A DNA stretch of 64,000 bases from assembly GCF_001667035.1 (NCBI RefSeq), contig NZ_LZIR01000004.1, positions 124,001-188,000 on the forward strand, written 5' to 3'. This document shows positions 53,375 to 61,471 of the stretch, in pieces. The notes beneath the pieces were generated by a model that was given only the letters and a program-made list of their open reading frames with translations, was not told where the DNA came from and did no database searches. The stretch is from Mycobacterium sp. 852002-51057_SCH5723018. Its GTDB lineage: Bacteria; Actinomycetota; Actinomycetes; Mycobacteriales; Mycobacteriaceae. Made by a program: the position numbers and the translations under genes. Numbering within the stretch: position 1 is the stretch's first letter; every line of letters starts with the position of its first letter.

Positions 53375-54922
53375 TCATGTCTCCGCCACGGTGAAGTCCA
53401 CCGTGTGCCACCCGGTGGCGCCGTCTGGGACGGTACTGGCCTGATCTGAAGTTTGGACGGCTCCGGTGTTGTCGGTGGCGCGCACGGTGATGGTGTGTTT
53501 CCCAGGGCTTTTCGCCTGCCAGGGGAAGCGCCACAATCGCCACGTGTCGTTGGAATAGCCCGCGCCCTGTTGCGCGGGCTGCCATCCGCCGTCGTCGATG
53601 CGGACCTCCACGGCCCGCACGCCACGATTCTGTGCCCACGCGACGCCGCCAAACACCACGGGCCCCATCGGCACCTTCTGACCACCTTTCGGCACGTCGA
53701 TCCGCGACTCGGTCTTGATGGGTGCACGCGGTGCCCAGCCCTGCCGCGTCCAGTACGCCTCTGCTCTGTCGAAGCGGGTCAGCTCCAGCTCGACGACCCA
53801 CTTGGTGGCCGACACGTACCCGTAGAGCCCCGGTACCACCAGCCGCGCCGGGTAGCCATGCTCGATCGGTAGCGGCTGACCGTTGAGGCCGACCGCCAGG
53901 AGCGCGGCGCGGCCATCGGTAAGCGCCTCTAGTGGCGTGCCGGCGGTGAACCCATCGATCGACGTCGAGAGCACCATGTCGGCGTCCGCGTGCACACCGG
54001 CTGCCGCCAGCAGATCAGCGACTCGGTAGCCTGTCCAGATGCCCGTCGAAATGAGGTTGCCTCCAACGGGATTCGACACGCAGGTCAGCGTCGTCACCGT
54101 TTCGACGACGTCGAAGTGGGCGAGGTCGTCGAAGTCGTACGTGGCTTCGTGGTCCACCATGCCGTGGACGCGCAGGCGCCAGTCGGCGTGGCTGAGTTGG
54201 GGAACAATGAGTGCGGTGTCCACCCGGTAAAAATCGGCGCTGGACGTGACAAAGCTCGGAAGCGCAACCCCTTTCGGTTGCACATCAGCAGGTATTGGTG
54301 GCGCCGATGTGCGCGGCCGGGCAAGTGCGAAGCTGTTGCGGTCAGCGGACACCGAATGCACCAACCGCGTGATGACCGCACCCGCGACGCCACTCACTAC
54401 TCCGAATCCGATCAATCCGAACACGACCAACCTGCGCCTGCCGGCATCCGGGTCGCCGTGGACGGCTCTGTCTTCTGAGTCTCCCAGGTCGGCCCAGAAC
54501 CGGCGGGTGAGCAAGCGCAGGGCCGCCACGCCGCAGGCGGCGCCCGCGACGGTGGGGATCGTGTCGAGTGCCGTCGCACCCGGCCGCGACAGCACTGCGA
54601 TGCATCCCAGAACGCCCGCCGCGGCGATCGCGGCGCTGCCGAGCGGGCGGCGCTGCGTCTCGAGGGTCCCGGCGATCGCAGCGATCGTAGCGATCACCAC
54701 GAGCACGACGACGGCCACGAACAGTTTGTCCAGAGAGCCCAGGGTCTGAATCGCCCACTCTTTGATGGGCCCCGGTGTCAGGTCGACGACCGCCGAGCCG
54801 ATCGCGGTACGCGCATCGGCCCGCGCACCGAACGGGATGCCCACCAGCTGGGCCACCCCGAGCGAGACGCACGCGGCGGCGACCCCGGCGATCATCCGCT
54901 CATTGGAAGGGACGAAAGCCAT
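53375..54922 (-). CDS. Membrane-anchored molybdopterin-dependent oxidoreductase (sulfite oxidase family)
   Basis: 515 aa. The first 190 residues hold about five membrane helices. The remainder is a sulfite-oxidase-type Moco domain with the molybdenum-ligating Cys in TLTCVSNPVGG, followed by a C-terminal Mo-co dimerisation domain (RAVEVRIDDGGWQPA and RATDNTGAVQ). The ATG at 54922 gives 515 aa; longer frames exist. The catalytic part faces outside if the last helix exits. Electron acceptor unknown. A second, soluble sulfite-oxidase homologue is at 55655. Confidence 0.88.
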   Translation of the reverse strand: MAFVPSNERMIAGVAAACVSLGVAQLVGIPFGARADARTAIGSAVVDLTPGPIKEWAIQTLGSLDKLFVAVVVLVVIATIAAIAGTLETQRRPLGSAAIAAAGVLGCIAVLSRPGATALDTIPTVAGAACGVAALRLLTRRFWADLGDSEDRAVHGDPDAGRRRLVVFGLIGFGVVSGVAGAVITRLVHSVSADRNSFALARPRTSAPPIPADVQPKGVALPSFVTSSADFYRVDTALIVPQLSHADWRLRVHGMVDHEATYDFDDLAHFDVVETVTTLTCVSNPVGGNLISTGIWTGYRVADLLAAAGVHADADMVLSTSIDGFTAGTPLEALTDGRAALLAVGLNGQPLPIEHGYPARLVVPGLYGYVSATKWVVELELTRFDRAEAYWTRQGWAPRAPIKTESRIDVPKGGQKVPMGPVVFGGVAWAQNRGVRAVEVRIDDGGWQPAQQGAGYSNDTWRLWRFPWQAKSPGKHTITVRATDNTGAVQTSDQASTVPDGATGWHTVDFTVAET

Positions 54923-55151
54923 CGGAGCTACTGTACTCGCGTTTCCCTCAACGACTGCAAACGCCTTGCCGCGCAGGCGAACCGGTGGCGCTGGCATGCT
55001 GCCATCGGCCCGCGGCACGGTCCTGCGGTTCTCGCCTGCTGCTGAACTGGCAACTAAGCCGGCCGACGGCGCCCCCTCGTCGGCGATGCCGTGACGGCGA
55101 TGGTCGGGGAGGCATGCCCATCTTGTCTCGAAACAACAGACGACTTACGAG

Positions 55152-55166
55152 AGTCTCGAAAGTTCG
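55152..55166 (+). repeat. 15-nt repeat GTCTCGAAAGTTCGT, copy 1
   Basis: Identical to 57317-57331. The core CGAA-AG-TTCG is a short palindrome. The two copies bracket the soluble molybdoenzyme gene. Confidence 0.45.
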
Positions 55167-55328
55167 TATCAAGACCAACAACACTAAAGAGCGCATTCCA
55201 GCTTCGACAGGTTATCGGCAACGTCACCGCACCCTTGGTGACGACCAGCGCGCCGCGAGAAACCGAATGCTGTACCCCGTTATTGGTCGCAACGTGCACG
55301 TGCGGCGATTGCGCTGCCAAAGGCCCAG

Positions 55329-55448
55329 TCAAGCGAAGAGGCGGGCGATCTCGATGTAGGCCGGAATCGAGACTGTGAGGCTATAGGAAACGACAAACCC
55401 AGCGACTCCGGCCAAAGGCAATGCCGGACTCGCCGCACGGATCGCCCC
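55329..55448 (-). pseudogene. Possible 3' fragment of a membrane protein gene
   Basis: Forty codons ending at a TGA encode a hydrophobic tail, including LPLAGVAGFVVSYSLTVSIP and then AYIEIARLFA, which looks like a real transmembrane C-terminus. No start or upstream domain remains. Probably gene debris in the island; chance cannot be excluded. Confidence 0.35.
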
Positions 55449-55654
55449 GCCGCTACACCGCCGGGACGGCGATGTACTGCGCCGACGCGCGGAAAACCCG
55501 CCGATTTTGTAGATTTGTCTGGTCGATTGCGCAGTTATTTAGTGGATAGTGGAACCGAGCCCGTTCTCTGGTGGCCTGGCGATGACAGTCGCGGTGCCAA
55601 CTCGTGCCGATCAGGCAGGGCCACAGCCGATTTCGACCAGCACTGGGAGGCACC

Positions 55655-56902
55655 ATGACCGAGCAAACAGGTTACCCGACCGCGAACGGCAAGCGCTTCA
55701 CCCTGGATGTGGACATTCACGCCGACGTGCCGCCTTACCAGGACTTCGCGCATACCGACCGTCTCGACAATTTCACGGTGATGGAGGTCGCCGGCAAGAG
55801 CCGCTGCCACGGCATGCACCTCGAGGGCCTCACCTATCCGATCACTCCGATCGGGATGCACTATCTGCTGATCCACTACGACATCCCGGAGATCGACGAG
55901 AAGACGTATCGCGTCAAGGTCGACGGCCTCGTGAAGAACAAACTGGCCCTCGACATGGACTACTTCCGCAGCCGACCAAAGGTCACCCTCCCGGCCACGA
56001 TGGAATGCTGCGGCAACGGCCGAGCGAGCCAGCGGTGGCGCCTGTGGGCACACGTACCTTGGAACCACGACGCGATCGGGACCGCCGAGTGGACGGGTAC
56101 GCCGCTGCGCGGGGTACTCGAGGAGGCCGGCCTTCTAGATGACGCGGTGGAGATCCTCTTCACCGGCCGAGACAAAGGGATCCAGGGCCCCCCGGATGGG
56201 GCCGAAGTCCAGTACTTCCAGCGCAGCCTGACCGTCGACTACGTGATGAACCCCGCCAACGACGTCTTGCTGTGCTACGAAATCAACGGCCTGCCGTTGC
56301 CGCCGCAGCACGGCTTCCCGCTGCGTCTACTGGTCCCAGGCTGGCTGGGGATGACCAACGTCAAATGGATCGGCTCGATCGAGGCGATCGACTGGCGGCT
56401 CACCGAGCGCCAGATGAAGTGGTACAGCTACGCGCAAAACGACAATGACCCCAACCGCCAACCCGCCACCTTCCAGCAGACGCGTGCGATGATGATCCCT
56501 CCCGGCATCCCCGACTTCCTATGTCGGCTCCGCCACCTGGAGGAGACCGATGCCGTCGAGCTGCGTGGCCGCGCCTGGGCCGGTGGACTTCGCATCACCG
56601 ACGTGGAGGTCAGCCTCGACGGGGGAAACACCTGGTCGTACGCGAAGCTCGATAACCCGATCGGCAAGTGGGCCTGGGTCGGCTGGTCGTTCACCTGGGA
56701 GAACGTCACTCCCGGTCAGTACACGCTACGGTGCCGCGCCAAGGACGAGCGGGGCAACATGTCGAAGGACGACGACTCGGTGCACGACTACTACGCAATG
56801 GATATAACCAAGGCGCAATACGTCGATGTCAACGTGTATCCCAAGGACACTCTGAAGGTAGGCAACCGCATCGAGTGCCCGGTCCAATTCCCGTCGCTCT
56901 AA
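55655..56902 (+). CDS. Molybdopterin-dependent sulfite oxidase-like enzyme
   Basis: 415-aa soluble enzyme. The Moco ligand is in TMECCGNGRASQRW (ECxGNGR pattern of sulfite oxidases), near residue 120. GFPLRLLVPGWLGMTNVKWIGSIE binds the cofactor. The C-terminal immunoglobulin-like domain has ITDVEVSLDGGNTW and TPGQYTLRCRAKDERGN. The ATG at 55655 follows TGGGAGG. No signal peptide and no heme domain, so the electron partner is separate. It could oxidise sulfite or another sulfur compound. Confidence 0.92.
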   Translation: MTEQTGYPTANGKRFTLDVDIHADVPPYQDFAHTDRLDNFTVMEVAGKSRCHGMHLEGLTYPITPIGMHYLLIHYDIPEIDEKTYRVKVDGLVKNKLALDMDYFRSRPKVTLPATMECCGNGRASQRWRLWAHVPWNHDAIGTAEWTGTPLRGVLEEAGLLDDAVEILFTGRDKGIQGPPDGAEVQYFQRSLTVDYVMNPANDVLLCYEINGLPLPPQHGFPLRLLVPGWLGMTNVKWIGSIEAIDWRLTERQMKWYSYAQNDNDPNRQPATFQQTRAMMIPPGIPDFLCRLRHLEETDAVELRGRAWAGGLRITDVEVSLDGGNTWSYAKLDNPIGKWAWVGWSFTWENVTPGQYTLRCRAKDERGNMSKDDDSVHDYYAMDITKAQYVDVNVYPKDTLKVGNRIECPVQFPSL

Positions 56903-57169
56903 GTACTGGTAGTCCGCGGGGCAAGTCCGGGGCGGCTGTGCTTCGGCTTCAAGGTCGATGAGTCCGAGGACGTTGTCTGTTCCCGTCGCTGCCGTCAGCA
57001 ACTTGCGTGCCCACGAGTGACCGCGCCACCTACTTACGCAAGACGGGCATCTTCGGCTAACACGGCCTTACCCGCGCACAGGGAAAACCTTTTCGGCGGC
57101 AAAACTTTTCAGCAAACTACGGTATGTTCGCGGAATCGGCTGTGCGACGCACAGGCAAAGGGCAACGCG

Positions 57170-57253
57170 GTGAAGAAGGTTCTCATCACCGGGTCGGGTA
57201 CCGGATTTGGACACGAAGTGGCAATGCGTCTGGCCGAAAAGGGATTTGACGTA
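57170..57253 (+). pseudogene. Truncated 5' end of a short-chain dehydrogenase gene
   Basis: GTG at 57170 after AAAGGG encodes VKKVLITGSGTGFGHEVAMR and then LAEKGFDV, the first strand and cofactor loop (TGxxxGxG) of an SDR. Family similarity stops at residue 28, after which the frame runs to 57436 without SDR features. A promoter-like TATGTT lies upstream. It is a 5' remnant left by deletion or recombination. Confidence 0.65.
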
Positions 57254-57316
57254 GATAGACCACATTCGAGACGTCTCAGACCGGCACCCAGCGTATTGGA
57301 TCTGCCAGGTCGTTGC

Positions 57317-57331
57317 GTCTCGAAAGTTCGT
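57317..57331 (+). repeat. 15-nt repeat GTCTCGAAAGTTCGT, copy 2
   Basis: Second copy of the element at 55152, here shortly after the point where the SDR fragment ends. Confidence 0.45.
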
Positions 57332-57344
57332 CTCACTAGAACCC

Positions 57345-57360
57345 GTCGCAATATTGCGAC
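57345..57360. promoter_or_regulatory. Perfect 16-bp palindrome
   Basis: GTCGCAAT-ATTGCGAC, an exact inverted repeat in the degenerate region, 14 nt from repeat copy 2. It may be an orphan operator or a recombination site; no flanking gene explains it. Confidence 0.45.
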
Positions 57361-57686
57361 ACAGCGCTCATTCGGCACCCGCTTCGTGGCCGATTGCCGC
57401 CGGCTTATCCCTGGCGACGGTTCAGATGCGCCGTAGCGCAGTCGATTGGCTGAACCGGCGACGCGGCTGCGCCCGCGTCTATCAGTAAGCGCCGCAATAG
57501 CTTTCATGGCGCATACGGATATTGTGTCTGTGGTAAATACCGCATATTGCATCAGATGAACAGTGTGCCCGCTGCAATCACTTTCATATTCAGGGGTGCG
57601 ACGGCGAGCACATAGGTGGTCGAGTGGATCGTACGCAACTGTTTAACCGCTGACGTTTCCGTTGTTACCAGGCGGGAGGGCGCCGC

Positions 57687-57794
57687 TCATGCACGGCGCA
57701 GACTCCTGCGTCCGACCAGCCAGGCGATCGATCCGACGATGCCTTTCACGAGGGTTTGTATTACCACTACCGCAGCGCCGGCGGCTCCGATCAA
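57687..57794 (-). other. Doubtful 35-aa hydrophobic frame
   Basis: TTG-initiated frame encoding LIGAAGAAVVVIQTLVKGIV and then GSIAWLVGRRSLRRA. Shape is that of a single-helix membrane peptide with a basic tail, and GGAGG lies about 11 nt upstream. No homology recognised; may be a remnant or chance. Confidence 0.2.
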
Positions 57795-57844
57795 ACGGTG
57801 GCCGCACCTCCAAGCGACGTCGCACCATTCTGAGACCCTCAGGT

Positions 57845-58240
57845 ATGGCCTCCCGGCAAAGCGCCGATCCGGCGAAGACGCGGCAGGCGGTGTTAGCCGT
57901 CGCCGACTGGCTGCGCGACGAATCTTGTCCGGCGCCCGACCGAGGTGCTTTGGCGGCGGCGGTTCGGCTCACCGCGCGCACCTTGGCCGCGGCGGCGCCC
58001 GGCGCCAGCGTCGAGGTCCGCATCCCCCCGTTCGCCGCGGTGCAGTGCATCGCCGGGCCCAGGCACACCCGCGGCACACCGCCCAATGTGGTCGAGACCG
58101 ACGCGCGGACGTGGCTGCTGCTCGCCACCGGACTGCTGCGCCCCGACGAGGCCGAGACCACCGGTGCGCTGACGCTGTCGGGCTCCCGGGCGGGTGAAAT
58201 AAGCCACTGGTTGCCCCTGTTCGATCTGCGCGGAATATAA
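57845..58240 (+). CDS. Sterol carrier-like protein (Rv0807 family)
   Basis: 131-aa cytosolic protein, counterpart of Rv0807, which I recall as about 129 aa and sited just before purF. The N-terminal helix QAVLAVADWLRDESCPAPDR is followed by RLTARTLAAAAPGASVEVRIPPFAAVQCI and WLLLATGLLRPDEAE, consistent with the bacterial SCP2-like fold annotation. The ATG at 57845 is chosen; the frame is open upstream through non-homologous sequence. It marks the return to conserved gene order. Confidence 0.82.
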   Translation: MASRQSADPAKTRQAVLAVADWLRDESCPAPDRGALAAAVRLTARTLAAAAPGASVEVRIPPFAAVQCIAGPRHTRGTPPNVVETDARTWLLLATGLLRPDEAETTGALTLSGSRAGEISHWLPLFDLRGI

Positions 58241-58326
58241 CTCTGAAGTGCAGCTTTAGGGTTGAGTGACCCATTTTTCAGCGCCCAACACGCCCGCCGG
58301 ATTCGGCGCCGGCGCCGCGGTGCCCG

Positions 58327-58332
58327 TAGACT
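58327..58332 (+). promoter_or_regulatory. -10 element of purF
   Basis: TAGACT predicts transcription from about 58339, which rules out starts further upstream and supports the GTG at 58373. Confidence 0.5.
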
Positions 58333-58372
58333 CCGTTACGTCACCAATCGTTCGCCAGGGAGCCGCCGAACC

Positions 58373-59908
58373 GTGACCGTCGCTGGACCAGAAGCACCCG
58401 AGGAGGACCTGAACTCTCCTCGTGAAGAGTGCGGCGTGTTCGGGGTCTGGGCCCCGGGCGAGGAAGTCGCCAAGCTCACCTATTACGGCCTGTACGCGCT
58501 GCAGCATCGTGGCCAGGAAGCCGCGGGTATGGCCGTCGCCGACGGCTCCCAGGTGCTGGTCTTCAAAGACCTAGGCCTGGTCAGCCAGGTGTTCGACGAG
58601 CAGACCCTGGCCGCGATGCACGGCCACGTCGCCATCGGGCACTGCCGCTACTCCACCACGGGCGACACCACGTGGGAAAACGCCCAGCCGGTGTTCCGCA
58701 ACACCGCGGCCGGCACCGGGGTTGCCTTGGGCCACAACGGGAATCTGGTCAACACCGCCGAGCTCGCCGCCCGCGCCCGCGAAGCCGGGCTGATGGGCAC
58801 CCGATGCCCCGCCCCCGCGACGACGGACTCCGACATCCTGGGTGCACTGCTGGCGCACGGCGCGGCCGATGCCACCCTCGAGCAGGCGGCGCTGGAGCTG
58901 CTGCCGACCGTGCGGGGGGCGTTCTGCCTGACGTTCATGGACGAAAACACCTTGTACGCGTGCCGCGATCCGCACGGGGTGCGGCCCCTATCGCTCGGGC
59001 GGTTGGACCGCGGCTGGGTGGTGGCCTCCGAAACGGCCGCGCTCGACATCGTCGGCGCCTCCTTCGTCCGCGACATCGAGCCGGGCGAATTGCTGGCGAT
59101 CGACGCCGACGGCGTGCGCTCGACGCGTTTCGCCAGCCCCGAACCCAAGGGCTGCGTCTTCGAATACGTCTACCTGGCGCGGCCGGACAGCACGATCGCC
59201 GGCCGGTCCGTGCACGGCACCCGGGTGGAAATCGGTCGGCGGCTGGCTCGCGAGTGCCCCGTCGAGGCCGACCTGGTGATCGGCGTGCCGGAATCGGGCA
59301 CCCCCGCGGCCGTGGGATACGCGCAGGAATCCGGCATCCCCTACGGGCAGGGCCTGATGAAGAACGCGTATGTGGGGCGCACCTTCATCCAGCCGTCGCA
59401 GACCATCCGCCAGCTCGGTATCCGGCTGAAGCTCAACCCGCTTCGCGAGGTGATCCGCGGTAAACGGCTCATCGTCGTGGACGACTCGATCGTGCGCGGG
59501 AACACCCAGCGCGCCCTGTTGCGGATGCTGCGCGAGGCCGGCGCCGTCGAAGTGCACGTACGCATCGCCTCACCGCCGGTGAAGTGGCCCTGCTTCTACG
59601 GCATCGACTTCCCCTCGCCGGCGGAATTGATCGCCAACGCCGTCCAGGACAAAGAAGAGATGCTCGAGGCGGTGCGGCACGCCATCGGTGCCGACACGCT
59701 GGGGTATGTCTCGCTGCGGGGTTTGATCGCAGCCTCCGAACAGCCCGGGTCGCGGCTGTGCACCGCGTGCTTCGACGGCAAATATCCGATCGAGCTGCCG
59801 GGCGAAACCGCGCTGGGCAAGAACGTCATCGAGCACATGCTCACCAATGCCGCGCGCGGCGCGGGCCTCGACGATCTGGCGCCCGATGAAGTGCCCGTCG
59901 CGCGCTGA
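58373..59908 (+). CDS. purF: Amidophosphoribosyltransferase
   Basis: 511-aa enzyme that makes phosphoribosylamine from PRPP and glutamine, the first step of purine synthesis. A short propeptide precedes EECGVFGVW, whose Cys becomes the N-terminal nucleophile after cleavage. The PRPP loop is LIVVDDSIVRGNTQRALLRML. Late cysteines (for example in LCTACFDGKYP) fit the Fe-S form. The GTG at 58373 lies 34 nt after the predicted transcription start and 10 nt after AGGGAG. The frame is open to 58262, but those residues look non-homologous. purM follows after 71 nt. Confidence 0.96.
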   Translation: MTVAGPEAPEEDLNSPREECGVFGVWAPGEEVAKLTYYGLYALQHRGQEAAGMAVADGSQVLVFKDLGLVSQVFDEQTLAAMHGHVAIGHCRYSTTGDTTWENAQPVFRNTAAGTGVALGHNGNLVNTAELAARAREAGLMGTRCPAPATTDSDILGALLAHGAADATLEQAALELLPTVRGAFCLTFMDENTLYACRDPHGVRPLSLGRLDRGWVVASETAALDIVGASFVRDIEPGELLAIDADGVRSTRFASPEPKGCVFEYVYLARPDSTIAGRSVHGTRVEIGRRLARECPVEADLVIGVPESGTPAAVGYAQESGIPYGQGLMKNAYVGRTFIQPSQTIRQLGIRLKLNPLREVIRGKRLIVVDDSIVRGNTQRALLRMLREAGAVEVHVRIASPPVKWPCFYGIDFPSPAELIANAVQDKEEMLEAVRHAIGADTLGYVSLRGLIAASEQPGSRLCTACFDGKYPIELPGETALGKNVIEHMLTNAARGAGLDDLAPDEVPVAR

Positions 59909-59965
59909 CAAAATTCGCCCGCACTACTTCAAAGACGTTTGATACCGACGGTGAGCGCCGCCCGG

Positions 59966-59971
59966 TAACCT
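59966..59971 (+). promoter_or_regulatory. -10 element of purM
   Basis: TAACCT 8 nt before the ATG at 59980, with no ribosome site, suggesting a separate, possibly leaderless purM transcript. Confidence 0.45.
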
Positions 59972-59979
59972 TTATCGCG

Positions 59980-61074
59980 ATGACGGATCCCGGAAAAAGC
60001 CCCGGACGCGACCCGGGCAGCCAGGGCATCACCTACGCGACGGCCGGCGTGGACATTGAGGCCGGTGAGCGCGCCGTCGCCTTGTTCAAGCCGCTGGCGA
60101 CCAAGGCCAGCAGACCCGAGGTGCGCGGCGGCCTGGGCGGGTTCGCCGGATTGTTCGCGTTGCGTGGCGACTACCGCGAGCCGGTGCTGGCGGCCTCCAC
60201 CGACGGGGTCGGCACCAAGCTGGCGGTCGCTCAGGCGATGGACAAGCACGACACCGTGGGCCTCGACCTGGTCGCGATGGTGGTCGACGACCTGGTGGTG
60301 TGCGGCGCCGAGCCGCTGTTCCTGCAGGACTACATTGCCGTCGGCCGGACCGTGCCGGAACGCCTCAGCGCGATCGTGAGCGGCATCGCCGAGGGATGCG
60401 TGCGCGCCGGCTGCGCCCTGCTCGGCGGCGAAACCGCCGAACACCCCGGCCTGATGGAACCCGACCACTACGACATCTCGGCCACCGGTATCGGCGTGGT
60501 GGAGGCCGACGACGTGCTGGGTGCCGACCGCGTCAAACCCGGTGACGTCATCATCGCGATGGGCTCGTCGGGCCTGCATTCCAACGGATACTCGCTGGCC
60601 CGCACGGTCCTGCTGGAGATCGACCGGATGAATCTGGCCGGTTATGTGGAGGAGTTCGGCCGCACCCTCGGCGAGGAACTGCTGGAACCCACCCGCATCT
60701 ACGCCAAGGACTGCCTGGCGCTGACGGCCGAAACCCATGTCCGCACCTTCTGCCACGTCACGGGCGGGGGGCTGGCCGGCAACCTGCAACGCGTCATCCC
60801 GCCCGGGCTGGTTGCCGAGGTTGACCGGGGCACGTGGACGCCCGCGCCGGTGTTCGCCATGATCGCCCAGCGCGGGCGGGTGGCGCGTGAGGAGATGGAA
60901 AAGACGTTCAACATGGGCGTCGGCATGATCGCCGTCGTCGCACCGGAAGACACCGACCGCGCGTTGGCCATACTGACCGCGCGACACCTGAATTCTTGGG
61001 TGCTGGGCACCGTCTGCAAGGGCGGAAAAGAAGGCCCGCGGGCCAAACTGGTCGGGCAACACCCGCGGTTTTGA
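59980..61074 (+). CDS. purM: Phosphoribosylformylglycinamidine cyclo-ligase
   Basis: 364-aa AIR synthetase, the step after the PurSQL complex. ASTDGVGTKL, MVVDDLVVCGAEPLFLQDY, LLGGETAEHPGLM and HVTGGGLAGNL are all typical. ATG at 59980. A strong hairpin follows the stop (61099-61127), shared with the convergent DUF3073 gene. Confidence 0.97.
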   Translation: MTDPGKSPGRDPGSQGITYATAGVDIEAGERAVALFKPLATKASRPEVRGGLGGFAGLFALRGDYREPVLAASTDGVGTKLAVAQAMDKHDTVGLDLVAMVVDDLVVCGAEPLFLQDYIAVGRTVPERLSAIVSGIAEGCVRAGCALLGGETAEHPGLMEPDHYDISATGIGVVEADDVLGADRVKPGDVIIAMGSSGLHSNGYSLARTVLLEIDRMNLAGYVEEFGRTLGEELLEPTRIYAKDCLALTAETHVRTFCHVTGGGLAGNLQRVIPPGLVAEVDRGTWTPAPVFAMIAQRGRVAREEMEKTFNMGVGMIAVVAPEDTDRALAILTARHLNSWVLGTVCKGGKEGPRAKLVGQHPRF

Positions 61075-61098
61075 CGGGCGACCTAGCCGGAACTAACG

Positions 61099-61127
61099 CT
61101 GTGCCGATGCGAAACGCATCGGCACAG
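61099..61127. terminator. Bidirectional terminator between purM and DUF3073 gene
   Basis: Perfect inverted repeat with 13-bp arms (left arm CTGTGCCGATGCG, right arm its complement) around an AAA loop. On the plus strand it is followed by GGGGATTGGTTTT. It separates two convergent genes. Confidence 0.8.
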
Positions 61128-61138
61128 GGGGATTGGTT

Positions 61139-61324
61139 TTAGCGACGCCAGTCGTCGGGATCGTCCCATGAATCGTCCGGGGCACCGTCGTTGAGGTCGT
61201 TGGGTTCGTCGGCGCCCGTTCCCGACAGTTCTTGCTGAAGCCGCTTCAAGTCGGTCTGCGGGGAACTGTATTTGAGTTCTCGTGCAACCTTGGTCTGCTT
61301 TGCCTTAGCCCGGCCGCGGCCCAT
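61139..61324 (-). CDS. DUF3073 small protein
   Basis: 61-aa acidic-tailed protein, counterpart of Rv0810c. MGRGRAKAKQTKVARELKY is the DUF3073 signature; the C-terminus is Asp-rich and ends WDDPDDWRR. The ATG at 61324 matches the family start; the longer open frame upstream is not part of it. Conserved in actinobacteria, role unknown. Confidence 0.92.
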   Translation of the reverse strand: MGRGRAKAKQTKVARELKYSSPQTDLKRLQQELSGTGADEPNDLNDGAPDDSWDDPDDWRR

Positions 61325-61471
61325 GGGGGAACCCCCTCGCGCAATAACGGAGCGGCCTAACGAGTAGGCGGCTCCGATCTCTGGTCTCGTTATTGTCCTG
61401 CCGATTAGTTTACCGTGCCTCACGGTCAAGTGTCGGCGACCCCTGCTCGCTGTGGCGCAGCTCATCGCCGA

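Larger units (their letters stand above)
54923..55654. other. 732-bp region between two molybdoenzyme genes
   Basis: Contains a 15-nt element that recurs at 57317, a possible membrane-protein remnant (55329-55448), and AT-richer sequence just before the next gene (around 55505-55550) that may hold its promoter. No intact gene is convincing. Confidence 0.5.
56903..57844. other. 942-bp degenerate region at the right end of the island
   Basis: Contains the truncated SDR start, the second copy of the 15-nt repeat, palindromes GAGACGTCTC (57268-57277) and the one at 57345, and a doubtful 35-aa frame on the minus strand. No intact gene. It separates the island from the conserved sterol-carrier-like/purF segment. 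Confidence 0.55.
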
